Source of the DNA: Pseudomonas turukhanskensis
Lineage (GTDB): Bacteria; Pseudomonadota; Gammaproteobacteria; Pseudomonadales; Pseudomonadaceae
Direction: 5' to 3'
NCBI RefSeq assembly: GCF_027922365.1
Contig: NZ_BSFN01000022.1
Span: forward strand, 1-64,000
Length of the DNA: 64,000 bases
Shown: positions 15,693 to 24,681 of the stretch, piece by piece
How positions within the stretch are numbered: the first letter of the stretch is position 1
Layout: each line of letters starts with the position of its first letter
Translations under genes and position numbers: made by a program
Notes under the pieces: generated by a model
Databases searched by the model: none
What the model saw: only the letters and a program-made list of their open reading frames with translations
What the model was told of the DNA's origin: nothing

Positions 15693-17677
15693 GCCTGTGC
15701 TCCACCGAGGCCCAAGGCTTCACGCACTCGGGTTTTGACTTTGACGCGGTAGCGCCGGTCCAGCGCTGCCAGTAACCCACCGAAACCGGTGAGCAAACCA
15801 CCGAACCAGATCCAGCGCACAAACGGTTTGACATGAATACGCACGGCCCACGCGCCGTTATCCAGCGGCTCGCCGAGGGCGATGTAGATATCGCGGGTAA
15901 AACCGGCATCGATGCCGGCCTCGGTCATCACCGACTGCTGCACGGTATACAGGCGTTTTTCCGGGTGCAGCACCGCCACTTCCTTGCCGTCTTCAATCAC
16001 TCGCACCGTGCCACGGTCGGAGGTGAAGTTCGGGCCCTGGAAGTGTTCGGCGCCGTCGAAAATAAAGTGGTAGCCGCCCAAGTCGGTGGACTCACCGCGC
16101 TCCATGCGCATATCGCGCTGGGCGCTGTTCTGGCTCGACAACACCACGCCGAGGGCGCACACGGCGATGCCCAGGTGAGCGATCTGCATGCCCCAGTAAC
16201 TGCGGGTGAGCTTGCCTACACCTTTGACCAGGCCGGTGTTGCGGGTTTTATCCAGCAGGTCGCGAACGCCAGCCAGCAACACCCAGGCGGCCAGCAGGCA
16301 GACGGCGAGCACGGCCCAGTTGAAGTCGCCGAGCACCATCGAGGCCACGCCGCCGAGCACCACGCTGGCGACCAGCACGGGGCTGAGCATGCTCAGCAGC
16401 CATTTCACCGGGGTGTCTTTCCAGCGCACGATCACGCCGACCGCCATCACTACCATCAGCAGGCTCATCAGCGGCACGAACAGCGCGTTGAAGTACGGCG
16501 GGCCGACCGACAGCTTGGCGCCGGTCAGGGCATCGAGTACAAGCGGGTACAGGGTGCCGAGCAGAATCATCGAGGCGGCAACCACCAACACCAGGTTGTT
16601 ACCCAGCAGCAGCATTTCTCGCGACCACGGGGCAAAGCCCACCTGGCTTTTTACCACCGGCGCGCGCAGGGCGAACAGGGTCAGCGAGCCGCCGACCACC
16701 ACCAGCAGGAACGCCAGAATAAATACGCCGCGCTCCGGGTCGGAGGCAAACGCATGCACCGAGGTCAGCACGCCGGAACGCACCAGGAAGGTACCGAGCA
16801 GGCTAAGGGAAAAAGCGGCGATGGCCAGCAGCACGGTCCAGCTTTTGAACACGCCGCGTTTTTCCGTAACTGCCAGGGAATGGATCAGTGCCGTACCCAC
16901 CAGCCAGGGCATGAAAGAGGCGTTTTCCACCGGGTCCCAGAACCACCAGCCGCCCCAGCCGAGTTCGTAGTACGCCCACCACGAACCGAGGGTTATACCG
17001 ATACCGAGGAAGGCCCAGGCGACGATGGTCCACGGCCGCGACCAGCGCGCCCAGGCGGCATCCAGGCGACCGCCAAGCAAGGCAGCGATGGCAAAGGAGA
17101 AGGCGACGGAGAAACCGACATACCCCATGTACAGCATCGGCGGGTGCACGATCAGGCCGATGTCTTGCAGCAGCGGATTAAGGTCGCGGCCGTCCACTGG
17201 GCTTTGTGGCAGCAGGCGCTCGAAGGGGTTGGAGGTGATGATCAGAAACAGCAGAAAGCCGATGCTGATCATGCCCATCACGCCCAGCACGCGGGCCAGC
17301 ATCACTTGTGGCAACTGGCGCGAGAACACCGACACGGCGAAGGTCCAGCCGCCAAGAATCAAAGCCCAGAGCAGCAAGGAACCTTCGTGAGCGCCCCACA
17401 CGGCACTGAATTTGTAGTACCAGGGCAAGGCACTGTTGGAGTTGTTGGCGACATAGGCGACCGAAAAGTCGTCGTTCATAAACGCCCAGGTCAGGCAGCC
17501 GAACGCCAACATCAGAAAGCTGAACTGGCCCCAGGCCGCCGGCTGGGCCAGGCCCATCCATTGGCGGTCGCCGCGCCAGGCGCCGATCATCGGCAGCGTG
17601 GCCTGCACCAGGGCCATGCAAAGGGCGAGAATCATCGCCAGGTGGCCGATTTCCGGAACGATCAGGGCCGCCATCAT
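15689..17677 (-). CDS. ccmF: cytochrome c heme lyase subunit CcmF
   Basis: The 662-residue polytopic membrane protein carries the tryptophan-rich WWD motif (GWGGWWFWDPVENASFMPWL, about 240-259) that faces heme, with conserved histidines around it (for example HEGS near 97-100, HPP near 178-180). With CcmH and CcmI it attaches heme from holo-CcmE to apocytochrome c. Length is standard. It overlaps ccmE and ccmG by 4 bp each. Confidence 0.96.
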   Translation of the reverse strand: MMAALIVPEIGHLAMILALCMALVQATLPMIGAWRGDRQWMGLAQPAAWGQFSFLMLAFGCLTWAFMNDDFSVAYVANNSNSALPWYYKFSAVWGAHEGSLLLWALILGGWTFAVSVFSRQLPQVMLARVLGVMGMISIGFLLFLIITSNPFERLLPQSPVDGRDLNPLLQDIGLIVHPPMLYMGYVGFSVAFSFAIAALLGGRLDAAWARWSRPWTIVAWAFLGIGITLGSWWAYYELGWGGWWFWDPVENASFMPWLVGTALIHSLAVTEKRGVFKSWTVLLAIAAFSLSLLGTFLVRSGVLTSVHAFASDPERGVFILAFLLVVVGGSLTLFALRAPVVKSQVGFAPWSREMLLLGNNLVLVVAASMILLGTLYPLVLDALTGAKLSVGPPYFNALFVPLMSLLMVVMAVGVIVRWKDTPVKWLLSMLSPVLVASVVLGGVASMVLGDFNWAVLAVCLLAAWVLLAGVRDLLDKTRNTGLVKGVGKLTRSYWGMQIAHLGIAVCALGVVLSSQNSAQRDMRMERGESTDLGGYHFIFDGAEHFQGPNFTSDRGTVRVIEDGKEVAVLHPEKRLYTVQQSVMTEAGIDAGFTRDIYIALGEPLDNGAWAVRIHVKPFVRWIWFGGLLTGFGGLLAALDRRYRVKVKTRVREALGLGGAQA

Positions 17678-18156
17678 GGTTGTTTCTCCTCGGTCGCCGG
17701 GGCATAGGCCGCGCCGGCCTGGGGAGCGGACTGGCCGCTGTCTTTGAGGGCCTTGGTGACCTCCGGCGGCATGTATTTTTCGTCGTGCTTGGCCAGCACT
17801 TCATCGGCAATCAGCACGCCGTCGGCATTCAGCTTGCCGAGGGCGACGATGCCCTGCCCTTCGCGGAACAGGTCCGGAAGAATGCCGCGGTAACGGATGG
17901 TCACGCTCTTGGCGAAATCGGTAACCACGAACTGCACGTCGAGCGAATCGCCGCTGCGTACCAGCGAACCTTTTTCCACCATGCCGCCGGCGCGAATGCG
18001 CGTGTCATGAGGCACTTCGCCGTTGGCGATCTGGGTGGGGGTGTAGAACAGGTTGATGTTCTGCTGCAGGGCGCTGAGCGCCAGGCCCACGGCAATGCCG
18101 ACACCGGCGACAATGGCGAGGATGATAAGCAGGCGTTTTTTACGCAGCGGGTTCAC
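17674..18156 (-). CDS. ccmE: heme chaperone CcmE
   Basis: The 160-residue periplasmic heme carrier has one N-terminal membrane helix (about 8-28), a beta-barrel domain and the heme-attaching motif with H124 and Y128 (LAKHDEKYMPPEV). It receives heme from CcmC/CcmD and gives it to CcmF. The start is GTG at 18156, which overlaps the ccmD stop as GTGA, deciding the start. A flexible Gln/Pro/Ala-rich tail follows the heme site. Confidence 0.95.
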   Translation of the reverse strand: MNPLRKKRLLIILAIVAGVGIAVGLALSALQQNINLFYTPTQIANGEVPHDTRIRAGGMVEKGSLVRSGDSLDVQFVVTDFAKSVTIRYRGILPDLFREGQGIVALGKLNADGVLIADEVLAKHDEKYMPPEVTKALKDSGQSAPQAGAAYAPATEEKQP

Positions 18157-18329
18157 TTCTGACTCTCCCGGCGCAAACGACGCGCCTCTTCTTGCAGGTA
18201 ACGGCGACGCGACAAAAGCGGCAGGGCGACGTTGAGTGCCAGCACCGCCAGGCTGATGCCATAAGCGGTCCAGACATACAAACCATGGTGACCCATGGCC
18301 AGGAATTCACTGAACGAGGCAAAGCTCAT
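18153..18329 (-). CDS. ccmD: cytochrome c maturation protein CcmD
   Basis: The 58-residue protein begins MSFASFSEFLAMGHHGLYVW, then has one membrane helix (TAYGISLAVLALNVALPLL) and a basic cytoplasmic tail rich in Arg (SRRRYLQEEARRLRRE). This is the usual CcmD layout. It helps release holo-CcmE from CcmC and the CcmAB ATPase. Both ends overlap neighbours: ATGA with ccmC and GTGA with ccmE. It is too short to be noticed by simple length filters. Confidence 0.93.
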   Translation of the reverse strand: MSFASFSEFLAMGHHGLYVWTAYGISLAVLALNVALPLLSRRRYLQEEARRLRRESQK

Positions 18330-19087
18330 CGCACGCCTCCTTGTTCAATCTGTTTTGCCACTTCTTCTTTGACCCAACTGGCGCGCGCTTCGCGCTTGAG
18401 CACTTCCAGGCGCATGCGCATCAGCAGCACGGCGCCGAAGAAGCAGTAGAAACCCAGCACCATCAGCAGCAGCGGTAGCCACATTTCTGCCGGCATGGCC
18501 GGGCGTTCGGTGATTTTGAAGGTGGCGCCTTGGTGCAGGGTATTCCACCACTCCACCGAATATTTGATGATCGGAATATTCACCACGCCCACCAGCGCCA
18601 GTACCGCACACGCCTTGGCGGCGCTGTCACGATTGCTGATGGCATTGCCCAGCGCAATAACACCGAAGTACAGGAACAGCAGAATCAACATCGACGTTAG
18701 TCGCGCATCCCACACCCACCACGACCCCCAGGTCGGCTTGCCCCAGATGGCACCGGTGAGCAGCGCGATAGCGGTCATCCAGGCGCCGATGGGCGCGGCA
18801 GATTGCAAGGCGACGTCGGCGATTTTCATCTTCCACACCAGCCCCACCAAGCCGGCGACCGCCAGCAGCACGTAGCAGGACTGCGCCAGCATGGCCGCCG
18901 GCACGTGGATATAGATGATGCGAAAGCTATTGCCCTGCTGGTAATCCGGCGGCGCGAACGCCAGGCCCCAGACTACACCGGTGGCAATCAGCAGCACGGC
19001 CGCCGCGCTCAACCAGGGCAGCCAGCGGCCGCTGATCTGATAGAACCATTTGGGCGAGCCCCATTTGTGAAACCAAGTCCAATTCAT
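18326..19087 (-). CDS. ccmC: heme exporter/handling protein CcmC
   Basis: The 253-residue protein has six predicted membrane helices and the WWD motif TWGSWWVWDARLTS (about 119-132), with a heme-ligand-type histidine before it (H61 in IYIHVPAA). It presents heme to CcmE. The start at ATG 19087 (MNWTWFHKWGSP) was chosen because it matches the family; the frame remains open upstream to 19147, but those residues overlap ccmB. It lies between ccmB and ccmD. Confidence 0.94.
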   Translation of the reverse strand: MNWTWFHKWGSPKWFYQISGRWLPWLSAAAVLLIATGVVWGLAFAPPDYQQGNSFRIIYIHVPAAMLAQSCYVLLAVAGLVGLVWKMKIADVALQSAAPIGAWMTAIALLTGAIWGKPTWGSWWVWDARLTSMLILLFLYFGVIALGNAISNRDSAAKACAVLALVGVVNIPIIKYSVEWWNTLHQGATFKITERPAMPAEMWLPLLLMVLGFYCFFGAVLLMRMRLEVLKREARASWVKEEVAKQIEQGGVR

Positions 19088-19106
19088 CAGGGTAACCACG
19101 TAGTTA

Positions 19107-19778
19107 TTATTCGCCGACGCTAATGGCCAGGCCTGCGGCGGTCGCAAAAGGTGTCAGGGTAACGGCCAAGGCAGCAAGGCTGGCCATCCACAGCAAGTAA
19201 CCGACTACTGGTAGCCCCTGCAACGAGGCCTGCAGTGCCCCGCTGCCGAGGATCAGCACGGGGATATACAGCGGCAGAATCAGCAGCGCCAACAATAGGC
19301 CGCCACGTTTCAGGCCGACGGTCAGTGCCGCACCCACGGCGCCCAACAGGCTGAGTACCGGGGTTCCCAAGAGCAAGGTCATCAACAGCACAGGAATACA
19401 GTGGCCAGGCAGGCCGAGCATCAGCGCCAGCAAGGGTGCTAGCAAGACCAGGGCCAGGCCGGAAAACAGCCAGTGTGCCAGCACCTTGGCCAATACCAGA
19501 AGAGCCAAAGGGTGCGACGAAAGGACCCACTGCTCGAGCGAACCGTCCTCAAAGTCACTACGAAACATTCCATCCAACGAGAGCAATACCGCCAGCAACG
19601 CCGCGACCCAGATCAGCCCCGGCGAGAGCGTTTGCAGCAGTTGGCTTTCCGGGCCAACGGCCAACGGAAACAGGGCGATGACGATGGCAAAGAACACCAA
19701 CGGGTTGGCCAGCTCGGCCGGGCGGCGAAAGAGCAAGCGTGCCTCACGGGCGACCAACAAGGTGAATACGTTGCTCAT
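19107..19778 (-). CDS. ccmB: heme exporter membrane protein CcmB
   Basis: The 223-residue membrane protein has six hydrophobic segments and is the permease part of the CcmAB ABC complex. It has the conserved N-terminal region FTLLVAREARLLFRRPAELANP and the segment DGMFRSDFEDGSLEQWVLS, typical of CcmB. ATP use by CcmA with CcmB frees holo-CcmE from CcmC/CcmD. It overlaps ccmA by 4 bp. Confidence 0.94.
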   Translation of the reverse strand: MSNVFTLLVAREARLLFRRPAELANPLVFFAIVIALFPLAVGPESQLLQTLSPGLIWVAALLAVLLSLDGMFRSDFEDGSLEQWVLSSHPLALLVLAKVLAHWLFSGLALVLLAPLLALMLGLPGHCIPVLLMTLLLGTPVLSLLGAVGAALTVGLKRGGLLLALLILPLYIPVLILGSGALQASLQGLPVVGYLLWMASLAALAVTLTPFATAAGLAISVGE

Positions 19779-20410
19779 GGTTGTTGCTGCCCCAAGTCCA
19801 GTTCGCGGTAACCGTCGGGGGTGTTGGCCAATGTGTGGTGGGTGGTGAGCACCACCATGCCGCCGTTTTCGCAGTGCTGGGCCAGGTGACGCTCCAACTG
19901 TGCAACACCTGCTTTATCCAACGCGGTAAACGGCTCATCGAGAATCCACAGCGGCGGCGCCGCCAGGTACAACCGCGCCAGGGCCACGCGGCGTTGCTGG
20001 CCGGCCGACAGCGTGTGACACGGCACATCTTCAAACCCGCGCAGGCCTACCTGTTCCAGCGCCTGCCAGATGGCATCGCGGCTGGCCGGTTGGTGCAAGG
20101 CGCAGAGCCAGATGAGGTTTTCTTCGGCAGTCAGCAGGCCCTTGATGCCAGCGGCGTGGCCGATCCACAGCAGGTTGCGGGCAAGTTCGGCGCGTTGTTT
20201 GGCCAGCGGTTGGCCGTTGAGCAGCACGTCACCGGCAGTCGGCTGCATCAAGCCGGCGAGCAGGCGCAGCAGGCTGGTTTTGCCGCTGCCGTTGGGGCCG
20301 CTGATTTGCAGCATTTCTCCGGCCGCCAGGCGCAGCTCCAGGCGCTCGAAGAGCATGCGCCAGTCCCGCTCGCAGGCGAGCGCCACAGCTTCGAGTAAGG
20401 GGCTATTCAA
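19775..20410 (-). CDS. ccmA: heme exporter ATP-binding protein CcmA
   Basis: The ABC ATPase (211 residues from the chosen start) has Walker A GPNGSGKTSLLRLLAGL, signature LSAGQQRRVALAR, Walker B LWILDEPFTALD, and an H-loop in LTTHH. It is the first gene of the ccm operon, divergent from the second fliK-like gene. I chose the TTG at 20410 because SPLLEAVALACERDWRMLF is where family similarity begins. An in-frame ATG at 20476 would add 22 residues without CcmA character, so the start is the least sure part. Confidence 0.92.
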   Translation of the reverse strand: MNSPLLEAVALACERDWRMLFERLELRLAAGEMLQISGPNGSGKTSLLRLLAGLMQPTAGDVLLNGQPLAKQRAELARNLLWIGHAAGIKGLLTAEENLIWLCALHQPASRDAIWQALEQVGLRGFEDVPCHTLSAGQQRRVALARLYLAAPPLWILDEPFTALDKAGVAQLERHLAQHCENGGMVVLTTHHTLANTPDGYRELDLGQQQP

Positions 20411-20543
20411 GGATAGGCTGACCTTCGGGCTAGGGGCCGGAGAAAAAATCCGGGGAGGCAGGTTTTTGCCCTGCATTTGCTATCAAGTCCAGGCAAGCTT
20501 GGCCGCTATACTCAGGCAAGCCAACAGCACGGCCGACCCGGAC

Positions 20544-20574
20544 GGGGCGGCATTATACATGTCATGCCCGCCCC
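20544..20574. promoter_or_regulatory. hairpin in the ccmA / fliK-like divergent region
   Basis: GGGGCGG-CAT pairs with ATGCCCGCCCC around the AT-rich core TATACATGT, with one bulged base. It lies 37 bp before the fliK-like start and upstream of ccmA. It may be an operator or simply cover a -10-like TATAC. No regulator can be named. Confidence 0.3.
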
Positions 20575-20610
20575 TCGAAGCTGGCTTTTTCGACAGGTTG
20601 TAAACCGCCG

Positions 20611-22182
20611 ATGAGCGAAATCAGTAGCACTCGCCCACTCCCCGCGATCACGCCGACCACCCGCCCTGCTCCCTCGGTGGCGGATGCGGCGGTGAAACTG
20701 CTGCAGCCGCTGGGCGACCTGATGGCCGTCGGCGACAGCACCACCGCCGAAGTGGTGAGCGTCAAAGACCTCGCGCAGAACTTCCAGCAAGTGTTGCTCA
20801 AGCTGACCCTCAGCGGCGGCCAGCAAGCCACCGTGCAAGCCACCACCAATCAGCCATTGGTGCCGGGCAGCACGGTGGGCGTTACCGCTGTGTCCGATAC
20901 CCGCTTGTCCGTGGTGATGCAGATCGCCGCTGGCGGCAATCCACTGACCAGTCTTGACGGCGATGCCATGCCCACCGGCACGGTGATTCAGGGCAAGGTG
21001 GAGTCCACCCAGGTCTTCGTGCAGCCGCAAACCCAGCAAGTGCTGAACAAAGTGGTGATGAGCCTGCTCAACACTTCCATGGCTGGCAGCAAGCTGGCGC
21101 TGGAAACGCCGTTGAGTCTGCCGGTCGGCAGCCTGCTGACCGCCCAGGTGCAAAGCAACCAATCCCTGGCCTTTTTGCCGCTGAGCGGGCGTCTGGACCA
21201 ATTGGAACTGGCGCAACAGCTTGGCAGCCAGCAGGCGCGTCAGGGCTCGCTGGAGGGCTTGCTGAAGTCCTTGCAAGGCTTGAGCGGCAAGGAAGGCTTG
21301 CCTGAAGGCCTGCGCACCAGCATCGACAAACTGCTCGGCGCCCTGCCCGACGGCGCTCAATTGAGCGACTCCAAAGGCCTGTCGCAGGCCTTGGAAAAAA
21401 GCGGCATGTTTCTCGAGGCCAAGCTGCTCAGCGGCAACGCGTCCGGCCTGTCCCAGGACATGAAAGCCAACCTGCTGCGCCTGATTGCGCAGATTCTCCC
21501 GGCCTTGCCCAACGGCACCGCCATCAACCCGAACACCATTGGCGGCAATCTCGGCCAGGCGCTGCCGGTGTTTCTGCGTAATGCCCTCGGCGCGCTGGGG
21601 CAAACTGGCGTCAAACAACCAGGCCTGACTTTTCCCCTGCCAAGCAAGCTGCAGAAGGAAATGGAAAAGGAAGGCGATCTGGAAAGCCTGCTAAAGCTCG
21701 CCGCCGCTGCTGTTTCCCGCCTGCAGACCCACCAGCTGTCGAGCCTGGCGCAAAGCCAGCTGACACCCGAAGGCAACCTGCTGACCACCTGGCAGATGGA
21801 AATCCCCATGCGCAACCAGCAAGACCTGGTGCCGCTGCAATTGAAGATGCAACGTGAAGACGCGCAGGAAGAAAAACAGAACGGCAAAGGCGGCAAGAAA
21901 GGTCAGCAGCAAGAGCCGGTCTGGCGCGTCGAACTGGCTTTCGATATCGCCCCGCTCGGCCCATTACAGGTGCAGGCCCAGATTGCCCGCGGCAGCCTTA
22001 CCAGCCAGCTGTGGGCAGAAAAACTCAGCACCGTGCAACTCATCGACAACGAACTGGGCACCCTGCGTGACCGCCTGACTGCCGCCGGCCTCAATGTCGG
22101 CGAGCTGGAATGCCAGCAAGGCTTTCCTCCGCAAGGCCCGCGCACCACCCTCGAACAACGCTGGATCGACGACAAAGCATGA
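20611..22182 (+). CDS. second FliK-like flagellar hook-length control protein
   Basis: The 523-residue protein has a variable N-terminal region, a Gln/Leu-rich middle with segments such as EGLLKSLQGLSGKEGLPEGL, and a C-terminal domain (about 390-520) with the FliK C-terminal style sheet (WQMEIPMRNQQDLVPLQLKMQRE; DRLTAAGLNVGELECQQG). It differs from the main FliK encoded at 43203-44504. It overlaps by ATGA with a gene for a free FlhB C-terminal domain, the natural partner of FliK. This supports a role in switching export specificity or ruler control, but its exact job is unproved. Confidence 0.7.
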   Translation: MSEISSTRPLPAITPTTRPAPSVADAAVKLLQPLGDLMAVGDSTTAEVVSVKDLAQNFQQVLLKLTLSGGQQATVQATTNQPLVPGSTVGVTAVSDTRLSVVMQIAAGGNPLTSLDGDAMPTGTVIQGKVESTQVFVQPQTQQVLNKVVMSLLNTSMAGSKLALETPLSLPVGSLLTAQVQSNQSLAFLPLSGRLDQLELAQQLGSQQARQGSLEGLLKSLQGLSGKEGLPEGLRTSIDKLLGALPDGAQLSDSKGLSQALEKSGMFLEAKLLSGNASGLSQDMKANLLRLIAQILPALPNGTAINPNTIGGNLGQALPVFLRNALGALGQTGVKQPGLTFPLPSKLQKEMEKEGDLESLLKLAAAAVSRLQTHQLSSLAQSQLTPEGNLLTTWQMEIPMRNQQDLVPLQLKMQREDAQEEKQNGKGGKKGQQQEPVWRVELAFDIAPLGPLQVQAQIARGSLTSQLWAEKLSTVQLIDNELGTLRDRLTAAGLNVGELECQQGFPPQGPRTTLEQRWIDDKA

Positions 22183-22511
22183 ACCCCGAAGCCCCCCGCC
22201 AGGCCATTGCCCTCACCTACGACGGCAAAAGCGCGCCGAACCTGTCTGCCAAAGGCGATGACGAACTGGCCGAAGCCATTCTGGCGATTGCCCGTGAATA
22301 CGAAGTGCCCATCTACGAAAACGCCGAGCTGGTGCGCCTGCTGGCGCGCATGGAGTTGGGCGACTCGATTCCCGAAGAGCTGTACAAAAGCATCGCCGAG
22401 ATCATCGCCTTTGCCTGGTATTTGAAAGGCAAGTGCCCGGAAGGGTTTGTGCCGGATGATGGTGGCGAGAAAGATGTCACCCCACATACGCCACGGCCAT
22501 TGCTGGACTGA
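22179..22511 (+). CDS. stand-alone FlhB C-terminal domain protein (FlhX-like)
   Basis: The 110-residue soluble protein aligns by eye with the part of FlhB after its self-cleavage site: ALTYDGKSAPNLSAKGDDELAEAI against ALKYDPLTGGAPVLLAKGGDFMAL, then ELVRLLARMELGDSIPEELYKSIAEIIAF against GLARAIFHSTELDREIPAGLYLAVAQVLA. There are no membrane helices and no NPTH cleavage motif. Its ATG overlaps the fliK-like stop (ATGA). Helicobacter FlhX is a known free copy of this domain that can replace the FlhB tail; a like role here is inferred. Confidence 0.8.
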   Translation: MNPEAPRQAIALTYDGKSAPNLSAKGDDELAEAILAIAREYEVPIYENAELVRLLARMELGDSIPEELYKSIAEIIAFAWYLKGKCPEGFVPDDGGEKDVTPHTPRPLLD

Positions 22512-22514
22512 GCC

Positions 22515-22598
22515 TGTAAGAGCGACCTTGGTCGCGAATCCTGAAAAAGGTGATCGCGACCGGTGCTTGCAGGGTTCGCCAGCAAGCTGGGTCCTACA
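22515..22598. repeat. Pseudomonas REP-like inverted repeat
   Basis: The element reads TGTAAGAGCGACCTTGGTCGC at its left end (given here as TGTAAGAGCGACC then TTGGTCGC). Its right end, read from the other strand, begins TGTAGGACCCAGCTTGCTGG. These are two inverted REP cores of the TGTAGGAGCGAGCTTGCTCGC kind common between Pseudomonas genes. It fills the space between convergent genes. Confidence 0.75.
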
Positions 22599-22607
22599 AA
22601 CACCAGA

Positions 22608-23012
22608 TCAGCGTTTGGCTTGGTGAAGCTTGCTAACCAGTTCGGCTTCGGCGCGGCTCAAGCCGCACGACTGCGTCAGGTCATCGACGCTGGCGCCCAG
22701 GCCGACCAGCCGCGCCGCCTGGGTAAAGGAGAGATTGCTGGGGTCGCGCTGCTCGATCTGGCTGAGCTTGTCCGGAATCGGCGCCACAGTGCGGCGCAGC
22801 TCGTACAGTTCTTCGCCCATGCGGATACTGCCGGTGAGGTAGGTATCCAGGCGTTTTTTCAGTTCTTTGATGGCCTGGTCGCGCAACGCGTCGCGCTGGG
22901 CCTGGAATTCAAACTGACGGACGAACTCGCGCTGCCGGCCTGCCAGCCAGATGCAGGTGCCGCCCAGCCCTACACAGGCCAGGGCCAGCACCAACAGCAC
23001 GACGTCGAGCAT
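22608..23012 (-). CDS. DUF2802-domain membrane-anchored protein
   Basis: The 134-residue protein has one N-terminal membrane helix (about 2-24), a charged helical region likely to be coiled coil (about 30-85) and a C-terminal HTH-like stretch (LSFTQAARLVGLGASVDDLTQSCGLSRAEAELVSKLHQ), matching DUF2802. It is the last gene of the chemotaxis run, 3 bp after cheW, as is usual in Pseudomonas. The function is not known; position suggests a role in the polar chemosensory complex. Confidence 0.8.
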   Translation of the reverse strand: MLDVVLLVLALACVGLGGTCIWLAGRQREFVRQFEFQAQRDALRDQAIKELKKRLDTYLTGSIRMGEELYELRRTVAPIPDKLSQIEQRDPSNLSFTQAARLVGLGASVDDLTQSCGLSRAEAELVSKLHQAKR

Positions 23013-23015
23013 GGG

Positions 23016-23495
23016 TTAGATGCTCTCCAGTTCGGACCATTCTTCTTCAGACATCATTTTGTCCAGCTCAACCAGAATCAGCAGCTCGCCGTTCTTGTTG
23101 CACACGCCCTGGATAAACTTGGCCGACTCGTCGTTGCCGACGTTAGGCGCGGTTTCCACTTCCGATTGGCGCAGATAAACCACCTCGGCCACGCTGTCGA
23201 CCATGATGCCGACCACTTGCTTGTCGGCTTCAATGATAACGATACGGGTGTTGTCGGTGACCGAACCGGAGTCCAGGCCGAAGCGCTGGCGGGTGTCGAT
23301 CACGGTCACCACGTTGCCGCGCAGGTTGATGATGCCCAGCACGTAGCTTGGCGCACCCGGCACCGGGGCAATTTCGGTATAGCGCAGGACTTCCTGCACC
23401 TGCATCACATTGATGCCGTAGGTTTCGTTATCCAGGCGGAAAGTCACCCACTGCAGAATGGGATCTTCGGAACCTTGTGCGGACGTTTTCTTCAT
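23016..23495 (-). CDS. cheW: chemotaxis coupling protein CheW
   Basis: The 159-residue CheW-fold protein links methyl-accepting receptors to the CheA kinase in polar arrays. The core ILQWVTFRLDNETYGINVMQVQEV and VLGIINLRGNVVTVIDTRQRF are typical. The start at ATG 23495 (MKKTSAQGSEDP) gives the normal family length; the frame is open for 29 more codons upstream, without similarity. It follows parP in the chemotaxis operon. Confidence 0.95.
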   Translation of the reverse strand: MKKTSAQGSEDPILQWVTFRLDNETYGINVMQVQEVLRYTEIAPVPGAPSYVLGIINLRGNVVTVIDTRQRFGLDSGSVTDNTRIVIIEADKQVVGIMVDSVAEVVYLRQSEVETAPNVGNDESAKFIQGVCNKNGELLILVELDKMMSEEEWSELESI

Positions 23496-23585
23496 ATCCC
23501 TACCCTCATCAATGCTGCCAATGCAGCGTACGGGTGTGCCCCGCCGTTTACGGTAAAGCCCCGCACTGGCAGGGCTGTTCAATCA

Positions 23586-24593
23586 TCAATGCACGCGACC
23601 ATCGCTGGTCAGACGCTTGGCGGCGCCGCTGGCGATCAGTTCGGCCAGCACGGCCACATCCACCAGTGCGCACATATGTTCGATTACGGTGCCAGCCAAC
23701 CACGGCCGCTGGCTGCGCTGACTGCGCCACTTGACCTCTTTGGGGTCCAGGCGAATCGAGCGGCTGACCTGGTGAACCGCCAGGCCCCATTCGTAGCCTT
23801 GCACGGAAATCACATACTGCAAGCCCTGGCGAAAATCATCACGGTAGCGATCAGGCATCACCCAACGCGCGGTGTCCAGCACCCGCAGGTTGCCAGCCTG
23901 GCACGGCAGGATACCGAGGAACCAGTCCGGCTGGCCAAATAATGGCGTCAGCTCCTGGCCCACCAGCGGGTAGATCGAGCCCAGGCACACCAGCGGCACC
24001 GCCAGCGTCAGGCCGGCGACATCGAATAACAGGCATTCAAACGGCTCTTCACCCCAGCTCGGCTGGCCGCTCAGTTGCAACGGCGGCGGGGTTGGCGACA
24101 TATCGGCGTGGATCTGCCGTTCCACCACGGAAGCGACCACGGGAGCTTCAGCAACAGGAGGCGTGAGCACCACCGGTTTTTCCGCGACCGGCTTTTCAAC
24201 GACCGGCGCCGGCTGCTCGACCAACAGCGTCGGCATCAGCACCGGCTTGGCCATTTCCAGGGTAGGCAATACCAGCGTCGGGCGTTCCAGTTTCACCGCC
24301 GCGGGTCTGGCGGCGGCAGGCGGCGCTTGCAGACGGGCATCACGCACCTGCTCTTCCAGCACCGCGGCTTCGAATTCATCGAGGGAAATGGCGTCGTCGT
24401 CAACCGGCGCCGGTGCAGCCTTGGCCACGGGTGCAGGCACGGGGACCGGACGAACCGGCGCCGCTGCCACGACGGGCGCGGCAATTGGCGCAATGACATC
24501 GGCCAGTTCGGCAGCCGCTTCCTGTAGCAGGCCGTCCAAATAGGACTGCAAAGCCAGCTGCGGGCGCGAAGCGGTTGCGGTAGGACGGCTCAT
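23586..24593 (-). CDS. parP: CheW-domain coupling protein ParP
   Basis: The 335-residue protein has a long Pro/Ala/Val-rich N-terminal half (about 40-190) and a C-terminal CheW-like domain (FECLLFDVAGLTLAVPLVCLGSIYPL to the end). The ParA-like parC gene lies directly upstream and cheW downstream, the arrangement of the ParC/ParP system that tethers chemosensory arrays to the cell pole (described in Vibrio). The ATG at 24593 was taken as start. The opening helix SYLDGLLQEAAAELADV could bind CheA or receptors. Confidence 0.82.
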   Translation of the reverse strand: MSRPTATASRPQLALQSYLDGLLQEAAAELADVIAPIAAPVVAAAPVRPVPVPAPVAKAAPAPVDDDAISLDEFEAAVLEEQVRDARLQAPPAAARPAAVKLERPTLVLPTLEMAKPVLMPTLLVEQPAPVVEKPVAEKPVVLTPPVAEAPVVASVVERQIHADMSPTPPPLQLSGQPSWGEEPFECLLFDVAGLTLAVPLVCLGSIYPLVGQELTPLFGQPDWFLGILPCQAGNLRVLDTARWVMPDRYRDDFRQGLQYVISVQGYEWGLAVHQVSRSIRLDPKEVKWRSQRSQRPWLAGTVIEHMCALVDVAVLAELIASGAAKRLTSDGRVH

Positions 24594-24681
24594 AGACAAA
24601 ACCCGACTAAATGGACTGACTCATATATCGGCAGCAAGGGCCTGCGACTTGAGCCAGCCTTGATAGCAAAAATGGCCATAT

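Noticed and set aside
15833..17707. A 624-codon plus-strand open frame opposite ccmF
   Set aside because: The composition is His/Gln/Ala-rich with no motif, and it covers the well-supported ccmF and ccmE genes on the other strand.
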